DNA of 64,000 bases, from positions 1 through 64,000 of the forward strand of contig QFDA01000004.1 of NCBI GenBank assembly GCA_003130815.1. The letters are read 5' to 3'. Origin of the DNA: Bacteroidetes bacterium SCGC AAA795-G10. Lineage in GTDB: Bacteria; Bacteroidota; Bacteroidia; Flavobacteriales; Flavobacteriaceae. The notes beneath the pieces are model-generated. The model was given only the letters and a program-made list of their open reading frames with translations. It made no database searches and had not been told where the DNA came from. A program made the translations under genes and the position numbers. Positions 53,896 to 62,707 of the stretch are shown here, in pieces. How positions within the stretch are numbered: position 1 is the first letter of the stretch; every line of letters begins with the position of its first letter.

Positions 53896-55377
53896 CTATC
53901 TATTTATTCTTTTCCCAAAAGTATGTTTTTTTAAAATACGCTGATTGTCTTTAAATACTATTGCGTCATTTTTTAAATTCCAAAGTGTATATGAAGCAAA
54001 TCGTCTAGTCTGGTCTAAATTAACAATCGGGTTAGGATAGTTAATCCCTCTTTTGAATTCAAAAATTTCTTCCTCAAGTGGAGTAATTAACCATGGTGAA
54101 TGGATTAACTTATCAGGAAGTGATTTGAGTTCTGGGAGCCATTTGCGTGTAAAATCTCCTTTTTGATCGTGCTCTCTTCCGTTTTTGACAGGGTTATAAA
54201 TACGTAAAGTGTTAATTCCAGTTTCGCCAGCCTGCATTTGAAGTTGAGGGAAATGTACACCAGGTTCAAAATCAAGAAATTGTCTTGCTAGAAAAGCTGA
54301 ACAAGCTTGCCATGGTTGCCATAATTGATGAACAAAAAAAGAAACAATCAGAGCTCGCATTCTAAAATTCAAATACCCTGTTTTAACCAGACATCGCATA
54401 GATGCGTCAACTATTGGAACTCCTGTTTTCCCCTTTTCCCATGCTTTAATAAATTTTTTGTTGATAGGTTTTAGAAGTTTGTGATAACCTTTGTTTAAAC
54501 TTAAAAACTCTATGCTAGGCTCCATATCAAACTTTTGAATAAAATGAGAATGCCATCTTAAACGAGACTCAAATGCTCGAATAGCAAAACTGTTATTAGT
54601 TTGTACTTTTTTTTCTTTTATTCGATGAAAAATTTGTCTTATTGACAAATTTCCATAACTGATGTATGGAGAAAGCCTGCTACAACTTTTACGAGATAAA
54701 TCTGGTTTCGATATGTGATTTTGATAATTATGGTAACGATTTTTAAAAAAAGATTCTAAGTATTTATTTGCTTCTGTAATACCCCCTAATTGGACATCTT
54801 TAAAATGTTCCGTTTTTAATTCTAATAAATCAAAATTATCTTTTATTTGATTTAAAATTTTTAACGATACCATTTTATTCTTCATTTCAGGTAAAGATTT
54901 AATCGGTTGATCGATAAACGAATTCATTAATTTAGACCAATTTTTCCTATCCACGATTCCTCTAAATACCCCTTGTTGTCTTTTCTCATACCATCTAATT
55001 TTATTTTCAATAAACCATTTTGCCATTTTTTTGTCTCTTTTGTATGTAATATCGAGACCAGTCTCATAATGAGAATAAACTTTTTTAATTAAAAATTGTT
55101 TACTAAGTTTTTCAAAAATTAACTGTACCTCACCAGAAACAGTCAAAATTTCTGTATTAAATTTTGCTAACCTTTGGTTTAGGTCCACAAGAGATTGTTT
55201 GATAAAATTTAGATGGCGTATACTAAAATGATCATTTTGAATTAAAGAATTCTCAATGACATAAAGCAGTAATACCAACTTATTACTTGCTATTGCCGAA
55301 TTAATTGCCTCATTATCTTCTAAACGCAAATCTCTTTTAAACCAAACAATTGCAATTGGTATATTACTTTTTATCAT
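53896..55377 (-). CDS. Divergent FAD-binding photolyase/cryptochrome
   Basis: A 493-residue protein. The N-terminal antenna domain has IAIVWFKRDLRLEDNEA; the C-terminal FAD domain has RLSPYISYGNLSIRQI and GVPIVDASMRCLVKTGYLNFRMRALI. It departs from class I photolyases in the FAD/lesion pocket: the usual NWQWVAG...[11 protein letters not shown] is replaced by FPQLQMQAGETGINTLRIYNP. It also has a long C-terminal tail (430-493). The substrate (CPD, 6-4 or a signalling role) is not clear. It precedes the DUF2805 gene by 2 bases and follows the PhrB-like gene by 14. Confidence 0.85.
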   Translation of the reverse strand: MIKSNIPIAIVWFKRDLRLEDNEAINSAIASNKLVLLLYVIENSLIQNDHFSIRHLNFIKQSLVDLNQRLAKFNTEILTVSGEVQLIFEKLSKQFLIKKVYSHYETGLDITYKRDKKMAKWFIENKIRWYEKRQQGVFRGIVDRKNWSKLMNSFIDQPIKSLPEMKNKMVSLKILNQIKDNFDLLELKTEHFKDVQLGGITEANKYLESFFKNRYHNYQNHISKPDLSRKSCSRLSPYISYGNLSIRQIFHRIKEKKVQTNNSFAIRAFESRLRWHSHFIQKFDMEPSIEFLSLNKGYHKLLKPINKKFIKAWEKGKTGVPIVDASMRCLVKTGYLNFRMRALIVSFFVHQLWQPWQACSAFLARQFLDFEPGVHFPQLQMQAGETGINTLRIYNPVKNGREHDQKGDFTRKWLPELKSLPDKLIHSPWLITPLEEEIFEFKRGINYPNPIVNLDQTRRFASYTLWNLKNDAIVFKDNQRILKKHTFGKRINR

Positions 55378-55391
55378 CCTTTAAAAAATGA

Positions 55392-56882
55392 TTAACTAAG
55401 ATTTTGAAGAAAATTATCAGCTGTCTCTAACAATTCTTTCTTTTTATTTGAATCCATTTTGTCAAAATTAGAAACTAACATTCTCATTCTTGGATTTTTG
55501 ATAAAAAAGTCTCTTCTTTTATCAATAAAATTCCAAAATAAAGAGTCCCAAATGTTTGTCCATTCTCCCTTTTTATAATTACTCATTTTAAGAATATAGC
55601 TACTTCCGCTTATGTAGGGTTTTGTAGACATTAATCCACCGTCAGCAAACTGACTCATGCCATAAACATTTGGAACCATAACCCAGTCATATGAATCAAT
55701 GAACATTTCCATAAACCATCTGTAAACTTCATCTGGATCAAATTCACACAGTAACATGAAATTACCAATTATCATTAATCTTTCTATGTGATGAGCATAA
55801 CCAGTTTTTAAAATTTTTTTTATGCATACATCTACGGGTAAAATATTTGTTGATCCGTCATAAAATGAGTGGGGGATTTTTCTCTTAAAATTCCAATAAT
55901 TTTTAGTTCGTTCCTCTACACTTTTTGCAAAATATATACCTCGAATAAATTCTCTCCAACCTAAAATTTGCCTTATGAAACCCTCACATGAATTTAATGG
56001 TATATTGTTTTTTTTGTAAAAATCTATTGTATGACTGATAACAAAGTTTACATTAAGAAGACCAGTATTTAAAAGAGGTGATAATAAGCTGTGGTTTAAA
56101 AAGCTCTCACTATCAACAATAGCGTCTTCATATGGTCCAAATTCTTTAAATCGATTTTCTAAAAAATCATTAAACCATTTTTTTGATTGTTCAAAATCGG
56201 TAGGGTAAAAGAATTCTGATTCTAAAGTGCCATAATTTTTAGTGTAGATATTGTTAATATAATCATATGTCTCTGAAAGAAGTTCAGATTTATCATTGAC
56301 AGATACGATTTCAGGTGGTTTTTTATTTGTCGGATATTTTTCTCTGTTCATTGTATCGTAGGTCCAACTTCCTCCTTCAGGACCACCAGCAATATCGATT
56401 AGAATATTGAATTTTTCTCTTTGAGATTTGTAAAAAGAAGTTTGAAAAAATTTCTTCTTATCAGGCTTAAAGAAATTTAAATCACTTTTTTTACATAAAA
56501 ACATTGGATTTTCTAGGATGATTAATTTTAGATTAAGTTTAAAACAAACTCTTTTTAACCTTTTCTCAAGTAAGAAGTCATTTGGATCAATAACTTGTAT
56601 TGTGTTATACTTATTTGATATATTTTCGATTAAATGTCTTATATCTGAAAGTTTTTTGGAAGCATCTATGTACCGCACATCGATTCCTTTACCCTTCAAA
56701 AAATGTTGATATTTTTTCATTGATAATCTATGAAAAAAAAGTTTTTGTTTATGAAATACGTATTGATTAAAAAATAAAGATTCCTCTACAAGATAAATCG
56801 TGCAACTATTTGAAAATACTGGTGATTTTTCAAATAATTGGTTAGGTAAAACTATTGTTGCAATTTTTTCTACTTTATCCAT
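55392..56882 (-). CDS. FeS-BCP/PhrB-type photolyase homologue lacking cluster cysteines
   Basis: A 496-residue deoxyribodipyrimidine photolyase-related protein. The family core is clear: IVLPNQLF start, ILGWREFIRG, AHHIERLMIIGNFMLL and DWVMVPNVYGMSQFADGGLMSTKPYISG. In PhrB the next segment binds a 4Fe-4S cluster through a YCxxC pair and a later ACPFN Cys; here it reads MSNYKKGEWTNIWDSLFWNF, so that loop is shortened and three of four ligands are gone, leaving only Cys353 as a possible remnant. FAD binding may persist. It overlaps the Cry-DASH gene by 13 bases. Whether it still repairs 6-4 lesions is unknown. Confidence 0.85.
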   Translation of the reverse strand: MDKVEKIATIVLPNQLFEKSPVFSNSCTIYLVEESLFFNQYVFHKQKLFFHRLSMKKYQHFLKGKGIDVRYIDASKKLSDIRHLIENISNKYNTIQVIDPNDFLLEKRLKRVCFKLNLKLIILENPMFLCKKSDLNFFKPDKKKFFQTSFYKSQREKFNILIDIAGGPEGGSWTYDTMNREKYPTNKKPPEIVSVNDKSELLSETYDYINNIYTKNYGTLESEFFYPTDFEQSKKWFNDFLENRFKEFGPYEDAIVDSESFLNHSLLSPLLNTGLLNVNFVISHTIDFYKKNNIPLNSCEGFIRQILGWREFIRGIYFAKSVEERTKNYWNFKRKIPHSFYDGSTNILPVDVCIKKILKTGYAHHIERLMIIGNFMLLCEFDPDEVYRWFMEMFIDSYDWVMVPNVYGMSQFADGGLMSTKPYISGSSYILKMSNYKKGEWTNIWDSLFWNFIDKRRDFFIKNPRMRMLVSNFDKMDSNKKKELLETADNFLQNLS

Positions 56883-58168
56883 AATTTTTGAAACTTTTTT
56901 TGAGGATCATACTTTTCTGATTGCCAAGAAATATCAAATTTTCGATCTCTTGGGTCATTTCCAACTCCGGAGACATACATCCAGTTTCCGTAATTACTAT
57001 GGACATCATAATCAATTAGTTGAGATTCAAAATATGCAGCACCTATCCTCCAATCCATAAATAAATGTTTAGAAAAAAAAGAGGCCGTATTTTGTCTGCC
57101 TCGATTACTCATCCAACCAGTTTTTTTTAATTCTATCATGTTAGCATTCACAAAAGGTTCAATAGTATCTCCATTAATCCATGACATTAAAATTTTATGA
57201 TTAGATTTCCAATCGTATCTTTTTTTTAAAATACCGTCTAGCATGAAAATATTATTTCCATGTTTTAGTGAAACATACTTAAAATAATCTCTCCAAATTA
57301 ACTCAAAAATCATCCAATATGTTGATTGATTTTTTTTCACTTTCTTTTCATAATCTTTAACCTGCCAGTAAATTTCTCTTGCTGATAATGAACCATTTGC
57401 TAACCAGGCTGAAAATTTAGAACTGTAGTCTTTTCCAACAAGACCATTACGAGTCTCTTTGTATGTTGAAATTTTTTTTGTGTCCCACAGGTAGTCCTTT
57501 AATCTATTATACCCGTTTTTACTCCCGCCACTAAATGGAAACGCAGAAAAAGGAAGAGGATAAAATTCTGAAAAACCAAAAACCTCTAGCCGAGGTATGG
57601 TAAACTCTTCATCTAAAAGATTTGTACTTGGAAAAGTTGCTATTTCGGGAAAAACTTTCCTTACTAATGTATTTTTTTCACAACTTTTTCTGAAAACTGT
57701 AAAAACTTCAGGTACTGCGTCCAGTTCAAATGGAATGTCCTCCGGGTGATATAAAAACTGATCATAATATGTATGAATTTTAATTTTTTTTGAAATTGAC
57801 TTTTTAACGCTATCTGATATATCGTTTTCCTCCTTTGTCCACTCATTTTGATAAAATAAATCTGTGATTTTTAGTGAATCAATAAATTTTGGAACACCAA
57901 CTGTTGCGGAATTAATATCGACAATAAGTGTAACATTTTTTTTCTTCAATTCATCTTTAAGACATTTGAGTGTTTGGATTAAAAAAAGTGTTCTAAATTT
58001 TTCAGTTTTTTTAAAACCCCATTTGGTATCTTCAAACTTGTCTGGCTCAAAACTGAAATAAGCAAAAATCTTGTCACAATTTCTTGCTGCGTTATAAAAA
58101 CCAAAATGATCTTTAATTCTTAAATCATTCCTAAGCCATATTAAAGCACTCTTTTTTTCGTTTTGCAT
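56870..58168 (-). CDS. DASH-type cryptochrome
   Basis: A 432-residue Cry-DASH, the group that repairs CPDs in single-stranded DNA and may signal. The antenna domain opens [17 protein letters not shown]; the FAD domain has [73 protein letters not shown] and [22 protein letters not shown], the last being a DASH signature. Length is short but complete. It overlaps DUF2256 at its start by 28 bases and the PhrB-like gene at its end by 13 bases, so translation is coupled. Confidence 0.92.
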   Translation of the reverse strand: MQNEKKSALIWLRNDLRIKDHFGFYNAARNCDKIFAYFSFEPDKFEDTKWGFKKTEKFRTLFLIQTLKCLKDELKKKNVTLIVDINSATVGVPKFIDSLKITDLFYQNEWTKEENDISDSVKKSISKKIKIHTYYDQFLYHPEDIPFELDAVPEVFTVFRKSCEKNTLVRKVFPEIATFPSTNLLDEEFTIPRLEVFGFSEFYPLPFSAFPFSGGSKNGYNRLKDYLWDTKKISTYKETRNGLVGKDYSSKFSAWLANGSLSAREIYWQVKDYEKKVKKNQSTYWMIFELIWRDYFKYVSLKHGNNIFMLDGILKKRYDWKSNHKILMSWINGDTIEPFVNANMIELKKTGWMSNRGRQNTASFFSKHLFMDWRIGAAYFESQLIDYDVHSNYGNWMYVSGVGNDPRDRKFDISWQSEKYDPQKKFQKLWIK

Positions 58169-58287
58169 CTTTTACTACAATATTTTACATTATTCCAATC
58201 TCTTTCCCATTTTTTTCTCCAAGTAAAAGGATACCCACAATTAAGACAAATTTTTGTAGGTAAGTTTGTTTTTAATACACGCTTCAT
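58141..58287 (-). CDS. DUF2256 zinc-ribbon small protein
   Basis: A 48-residue protein, easily missed. It has a CxxC near the N-terminus ([17 protein letters not shown]) and a second pair in KYCSKRC, four cysteines in a treble-clef-like zinc site, with a basic C-terminus. This matches DUF2256, found next to cryptochrome genes. Its ATG overlaps the CPD photolyase stop as TAATG, and its end overlaps the Cry-DASH start by 28 bases. Function is unknown; a nucleic-acid or partner-protein adaptor is plausible. Confidence 0.88.
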   Translation of the reverse strand: MKRVLKTNLPTKICLNCGYPFTWRKKWERDWNNVKYCSKRCKTKKRVL

Positions 58288-59588
58288 TAAGAATTTAAAG
58301 CGCTTTTATATGTTTTTAAACAACGTTCACGTGCTAGTTTATGGTCGATTATTGGTTTTGGGTAAGAAATTTCTTGGAAATCAGGCACCCACTTATTTAT
58401 GTAATGCAATTGTTTGTCGAATTTTTTTACTTGTTCTGATGGATTAAAAATCCTAAAATATGGAGCTGCATCAACACCGCAACCTGCTACCCATTGCCAG
58501 TTACCAACATTACTTGACATCTCATAATCAAAAAGCTTTTCTGCAAAATATGCTTCACCCCATCTCCAGTCAATAAGCAAATGCTTGCATAAAAAACTAC
58601 CTACTAACATACGGACACGATTATGCATAAAGCCGGTTTTATTTAATTCTCTCATACCTGCATCTACAAGAGGGAAACCTGTATTTCCTAAACACCAATT
58701 TTCAAAATCTTTTTCATTATTTCTCCACTCTATTCTATCATATTGAGGTTTAAAACTTTTATTACGTGTGTGAGGATAATGCCACAAAATCTGCATAAAA
58801 AACTCTCTCCAAATGAGTTCTTTTAAGAAGGTTTTGTTAGGCCTACTGGCTGCTTTTTTTACTACTTTCCTTATACTTATTGTACCAAATCTTAGTGATG
58901 TTCCTAATCTTGAGGTTTTATTTAAATACGGAAAGTTTCTTGTTGACTCATAATCATCAATAATTTGATTGTCAAAAAAATGTTTGGGTTGATTAATAGT
59001 GCTGCTTGTGAATCCCAATTGATTTAATTTTATTTTAGGAAGTTCTTGTTCAGAATAACAATTATTTAATAAAGATTCCGATGGATACTCTTCCAAGTAT
59101 TGGGTGTCAAAGTTAGACAACCATTTTCTTGAATATGGTGTGTAAACTTTATATGGATTTCCATCATCCTTAACAATCTCACTTTTTTCAAAAATTACTT
59201 GGTCTTTAAAAGCTTTAAAATCTATTCCTTTTTTACTCAAAAATGTCTTGATTTTTTCATCTCTTTTTGTAGCATAAGGTTCATAGTCATCATTACAAAT
59301 TACTTCTTCAATTTGGTATTGATTAATTAATCGATTAAATATAGCCTCGGGAGTACCATGATATACACCAACATTGCACCTGTTCCTCTTCATAGCAATA
59401 TCTATGGTACCCAAGGCTAATAAAATGAATTCAACTCTTGCATCTTGTTTTGGCAGTCTGTCTAAAATATTTGGATCGAAAATAAAAATGGGTATGACCT
59501 TATTTTTTCCACTGAGGGCTTTATAAAAACCGTGGTTGTCCTCAATTCTCAAATCACGCCTAAACCAAAAAATAGTATATTTTTCCAA
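58287..59588 (-). CDS. phrB: Deoxyribodipyrimidine photolyase, class I CPD type
   Basis: A 433-residue FAD enzyme that splits cyclobutane pyrimidine dimers using blue light. N-terminal [20 protein letters not shown]; antenna Rossmann domain to about 130; FAD domain with [62 protein letters not shown] and [24 protein letters not shown], carrying the lesion-contact and FAD residues of class I enzymes. It follows the SDR gene by 5 bases and overlaps DUF2256 by one. Confidence 0.93.
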   Translation of the reverse strand: MEKYTIFWFRRDLRIEDNHGFYKALSGKNKVIPIFIFDPNILDRLPKQDARVEFILLALGTIDIAMKRNRCNVGVYHGTPEAIFNRLINQYQIEEVICNDDYEPYATKRDEKIKTFLSKKGIDFKAFKDQVIFEKSEIVKDDGNPYKVYTPYSRKWLSNFDTQYLEEYPSESLLNNCYSEQELPKIKLNQLGFTSSTINQPKHFFDNQIIDDYESTRNFPYLNKTSRLGTSLRFGTISIRKVVKKAASRPNKTFLKELIWREFFMQILWHYPHTRNKSFKPQYDRIEWRNNEKDFENWCLGNTGFPLVDAGMRELNKTGFMHNRVRMLVGSFLCKHLLIDWRWGEAYFAEKLFDYEMSSNVGNWQWVAGCGVDAAPYFRIFNPSEQVKKFDKQLHYINKWVPDFQEISYPKPIIDHKLARERCLKTYKSALNS

Positions 59589-59593
59589 TCAAA

Positions 59594-60295
59594 TCATGTT
59601 TTAAGATTACCTATACCACCATCAAGCTGTAAAACTCTTCCGGTCATCCAACTACTTTCTGGACCAAGAAGAAATCCTGCAGCTTGTGCAATCTCCTTGG
59701 CATTTCCAATCCTCCCTAAAGGATGCCTTTCGTTTGCTTTTTCAATTTTAGATTCGTTATTTAGAAATTTTGAAGCAAGAGGTGTATTTACTAGAGATGG
59801 AGCTATAGCGTTTACTCTTATTTTAGGAGCAAACTCTGCTGCCAAAGAGCGCGTGAGGCCTTCTAGAGCTCCTTTTGAAGCAGCTACAGAACTATGGAAA
59901 GGCATTCCAGTTTGTACTGCAACTGTGCTGAAAAATATAACAGATGCATTACCACTTGCACTTAACCTCGAGAGAACTGATTTTAATGAGTTAACTGCAC
60001 CAGTAACGTTAATTTGAAAATCTTTTTCAAATGCTTCCGTTGATAGCCCTTTAAAGGGTCGTAAATTTATACTCCCAGGACAATAAACAAATCCATGTAG
60101 TTCGTCAGGTAATACAGTAGTGTCTAATTCTGTCGATATAGCGTCATATGGTAGATGAGTTAAATCTAAGCTACTTAAATTTTCACTTGATCTACTAGCT
60201 ACAAAAACTGAATTTGAGGGAGATAAAATTTCTGCTAAAGATAAACCAATACCAGAACTACCTCCAATAATTAATATGTTTTTATCTTTTATCAT
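59594..60295 (-). CDS. SDR family oxidoreductase of the photolyase operon
   Basis: A 233-residue cytoplasmic short-chain dehydrogenase. IIGGSSGIGLSLAE is the cofactor motif; Ser (VIFFSTVAVQTG) and a Ser-x3-Lys-type SSVAASKGALEG segment stand where YxxxK is expected, so the catalytic Tyr appears replaced by Ser (SVAASK). The C-terminus VLQLDGGIGNLKT is normal. It overlaps the SRPBCC gene by 4 bases (ATGA) and leads the photolyase by 5 bases. Substrate is unknown; the conserved link to photolyases suggests a role in the light or pigment response. Confidence 0.82.
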   Translation of the reverse strand: MIKDKNILIIGGSSGIGLSLAEILSPSNSVFVASRSSENLSSLDLTHLPYDAISTELDTTVLPDELHGFVYCPGSINLRPFKGLSTEAFEKDFQINVTGAVNSLKSVLSRLSASGNASVIFFSTVAVQTGMPFHSSVAASKGALEGLTRSLAAEFAPKIRVNAIAPSLVNTPLASKFLNNESKIEKANERHPLGRIGNAKEIAQAAGFLLGPESSWMTGRVLQLDGGIGNLKT

Positions 60296-60759
60296 TTAGG
60301 GTATGGTCCAAAAATTTCAACTAATGCTTTTTTTCTATAATCAAAAATTTCCTTTAGTTTGGGAAATACAAGTAAAGGGTGTAAAAGTCTTCCTAAAAAT
60401 CCAAAAGGTATTTTGTAGTCAACAATATCAATCATTTCAACTCCTTTTTCTATAGGCTTAATGAAGTGTTTGTGATGCCACAAATCATATGGTCCGAAAC
60501 GTTGTTCATCAACAAAATAATTACCATATTCAACATGAGTTATTTCAGTAACCCATTTTGTTGGTATACCTAGAATTGGGGTAACTATATATTGTATTAT
60601 TTGGCCTGCATAAATTTTCTCTGACAAACCACTAACTATTTTAAATCCCATATAATCAGGGGTAATTTGTTTTAAATTTTTCGGGTCAGACAAAAATTGC
60701 CATGCCTCCTTTTGGGAAATAGGTAGATTTTGAATCGCTTTTAAGCGATATATTTTCAT
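60292..60759 (-). CDS. SRPBCC family protein, first gene of the photolyase operon
   Basis: A 155-residue protein with the START/Bet v1 helix-grip pattern: AIQNLPISQKEAWQFLSDPKNLKQITPDYMGF at the front, WVTEITHVEYGNYFVDEQRFGPYDLWHHKHFI and a final helix LKEIFDYRKKALVEIFG. Relatives of this subgroup occur beside SDR and photolyase genes in marine Bacteroidota. The ligand is unknown, probably hydrophobic. It begins the operon behind a TATCTTTG promoter element and an inverted repeat. Confidence 0.85.
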   Translation of the reverse strand: MKIYRLKAIQNLPISQKEAWQFLSDPKNLKQITPDYMGFKIVSGLSEKIYAGQIIQYIVTPILGIPTKWVTEITHVEYGNYFVDEQRFGPYDLWHHKHFIKPIEKGVEMIDIVDYKIPFGFLGRLLHPLLVFPKLKEIFDYRKKALVEIFGPYPK

Positions 60760-60776
60760 ATTTCTTTTATTTGTAG

Positions 60777-60784
60777 CAAAGATA
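60777..60784 (-). promoter_or_regulatory. TAnnTTTG -7 element of the photolyase operon
   Basis: TATCTTTG on the minus strand matches the Bacteroidota -7 consensus exactly and lies 18 bases before the SRPBCC start. The sequence expected at -33 falls inside the adjoining inverted repeat and lacks a clear TTG, as would be expected for an activator- or repressor-controlled promoter. Confidence 0.55.
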
Positions 60785-60787
60785 TAA

Positions 60788-60821
60788 AATGTTTAACTAT
60801 TCAGTATATTCATTAAACATT
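60788..60821. promoter_or_regulatory. Inverted repeat abutting the photolyase promoter
   Basis: AATGTTTAA (60788-60796) and TTAAACATT (60813-60821) are perfect 9-bp arms with a 16-base spacer. The element begins 4 bases upstream of the -7 box and covers the -33 region, the usual place for a MerR-type regulator such as the B12-dependent light sensors CarH/LitR. The regulator is not in the window, so this assignment is a guess from position. Confidence 0.45.
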
Positions 60822-60923
60822 TATTTTGAATAGTTTATAACAAAAAATTATTCATTGGGTTGCAACTTGAAATTTTATAACCAAAAATTTATATTTATAT
60901 CGACGAAATTAAATTAAATACAA

Positions 60924-61760
60924 ATGAAATTTTTTAAGTTTTTAACCTTATTATTGTCTATTACTACCTTGGCACAAGTTCAAACGCCACAAGCCAGCCC
61001 AATAGCTGAATTCACTCAAATTATAGGATTAACTGAAGTTAAGATAACTTACTCAAGACCTTCTATGAAGGGAAGAAAAATAATGGGAGATTTAGTACCA
61101 TATGGTGCAATTTGGAGAACAGGTGCTAATGATAACAGTTTAATAAGTTTTAGTGATGATGTTTTAGTGGGTAATAAATCTTTGAAAGCTGGTAAATACT
61201 CAATATACACAAGGCCAGAAAAGTCAAATTGGGAGGTTTATTTCTATAATAAAACTGATAATTCAGGTTTACCTAAACCTTGGGATGAGTCATTAATTGC
61301 GGCGAGTTTAACTGTTAAAACCAAAAATGTTAGCGAAGCTAGAGAAAATTTCACTATTTCAATCGAATCAATTAATAATGATGGGGCTTTTATAAGGTTA
61401 GCTTGGGAAAAAACTGAAATCAATATTCCCTTATCTGTACCTACTGATGAAAAAGCAATGAACACCATTGAAAAGACTTTAAGTAAAAACCCAGCTCCAA
61501 GTGATTATTATAAAGCAGCTGTATACTTTAGAGAAAGTGGTAAAGATCTTAAAAAAGCAAAAAAATGGATTGCATACGCTATTAAAAAAGATCCTGGTAA
61601 GTTTTGGATGTACAGACAACAGGCTTTGATTTTAATTGGATTAGGTGAAAAAAAGGGTGCAATAGAGGCTTCAAAAAATTCACTTAAATATGCTTTGAAA
61701 GCCGGAAATCAAGACTATGTGAGAATGAATACCAAAACAATTGATGAATTATCTAGATAG
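60924..61760 (+). CDS. DUF2911 secreted protein with C-terminal helical repeats
   Basis: A 278-residue protein with a signal peptide (about 1-18, ending TLAQ). Residues 22-160 are DUF2911: TYSRPSMKGRKIMGDLVPYGAIWRTGANDNSLISFSDDV, LKAGKYSIYTRP, a beta-rich domain common in Bacteroidota. Residues 185-270 form TPR-like helices (SDYYKAAVYFRESGKDLKKAKKWI). Its function is unknown. It is divergent from the photolyase operon across a 164-base gap that also holds the inverted repeat. Confidence 0.87.
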   Translation: MKFFKFLTLLLSITTLAQVQTPQASPIAEFTQIIGLTEVKITYSRPSMKGRKIMGDLVPYGAIWRTGANDNSLISFSDDVLVGNKSLKAGKYSIYTRPEKSNWEVYFYNKTDNSGLPKPWDESLIAASLTVKTKNVSEARENFTISIESINNDGAFIRLAWEKTEINIPLSVPTDEKAMNTIEKTLSKNPAPSDYYKAAVYFRESGKDLKKAKKWIAYAIKKDPGKFWMYRQQALILIGLGEKKGAIEASKNSLKYALKAGNQDYVRMNTKTIDELSR

Positions 61761-61784
61761 TTTTGATTTAAGATCTGGCTTAAT

Positions 61785-62633
61785 TTATTTAAATCTAAAC
61801 TTATACCAAATATTTAGTAATAGAGCAACTATTATCAATATAGCTCCTAAGATCTGAACAAGATCGTATGCTTCATTTAGGAAAAATATGCTCATCGTGA
61901 ATGTAAAAAAGACTTCAACATATTTAAATGGGGCTACTAAATGGGGCTTATAATTTTGAAAAGCTAGAGTCATATAATATTGTCCAAAAAAACCAAAAAC
62001 CCCCAAACTAATTAAAAGTAGAAGTTCTTTTAATTCAGGAGTTTTCCAAAAAAAAACAGATCCAATACCACCAACTAAAGTAGCAATGAACATAAAATAG
62101 TGGACTATTGTAACTGGATGATCATTATCACCAATTTTTGAAATTATTAGATAAACAATTGCAGACAAGAATGCAGCTCCTAAAACCATTAAAACACCGA
62201 TACTTGATGATAGGGGTTGGTAGCTTTTTATAAGATAAACGCCAAAAAAGGCAAGAATAAAAAATGTCCATTGAGGTATTTTAATTTTCTCTTTGAAAAA
62301 AATAACAGCTAAAATTGCAGCAAAAATTGGGGATGTGTATCTAAGTGTTACTGAGCTAGCTACACCTATGTATTGAATTCCTGAAAAAAAGAGTATCATC
62401 GCTGAAACACCAACTAATCCACGGATTAATAATAGTGTTTTTTGATTTCCTAAAAGAGGAATATTTTTTGATTTAAGTATTGAAAAAGTTAAAATTAAAG
62501 ATCCCAATGAGCGAAAAAAAACTAGTTGAAATGTATGATAACTAATTAAGTACTTTACCAGTGCATTCATTAATGCAAAAGACAAAGTACTTAGTATCAT
62601 AAATCTAATTGAACTAACAAATTTAGATTCCAC
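61785..62633 (-). CDS. EamA/DMT-family transporter
   Basis: A 282-residue protein with ten hydrophobic helices in two EamA halves: residues about 8-135 (MALVKYLISYHTFQLVFFRSL-like region, RYTSPIFAAILAVIFFKEKIKIPQW) and about 145-278 (APFKYVEVFFTFTMSIFFLNE). The paired EKI/NEAYD motifs at the ends of helices are typical. It is an exporter or exchanger of small metabolites; the substrate cannot be told. It is convergent with the DUF2911 gene. Confidence 0.88.
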   Translation of the reverse strand: MESKFVSSIRFMILSTLSFALMNALVKYLISYHTFQLVFFRSLGSLILTFSILKSKNIPLLGNQKTLLLIRGLVGVSAMILFFSGIQYIGVASSVTLRYTSPIFAAILAVIFFKEKIKIPQWTFFILAFFGVYLIKSYQPLSSSIGVLMVLGAAFLSAIVYLIISKIGDNDHPVTIVHYFMFIATLVGGIGSVFFWKTPELKELLLLISLGVFGFFGQYYMTLAFQNYKPHLVAPFKYVEVFFTFTMSIFFLNEAYDLVQILGAILIIVALLLNIWYKFRFK

Positions 62634-62707
62634 TCTTTTTATGCAAATATCTAAAAACAGATTTGTTTATAATTAGAGAATATGCGTAAAGTAATATATA
62701 CTATATT

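Noticed and set aside
59532-60017. A 161-codon open frame on the plus strand opposite the SDR gene
   Set aside because: Its composition is that of an antisense shadow; the minus strand carries an intact SDR with clear motifs in a tight operon.
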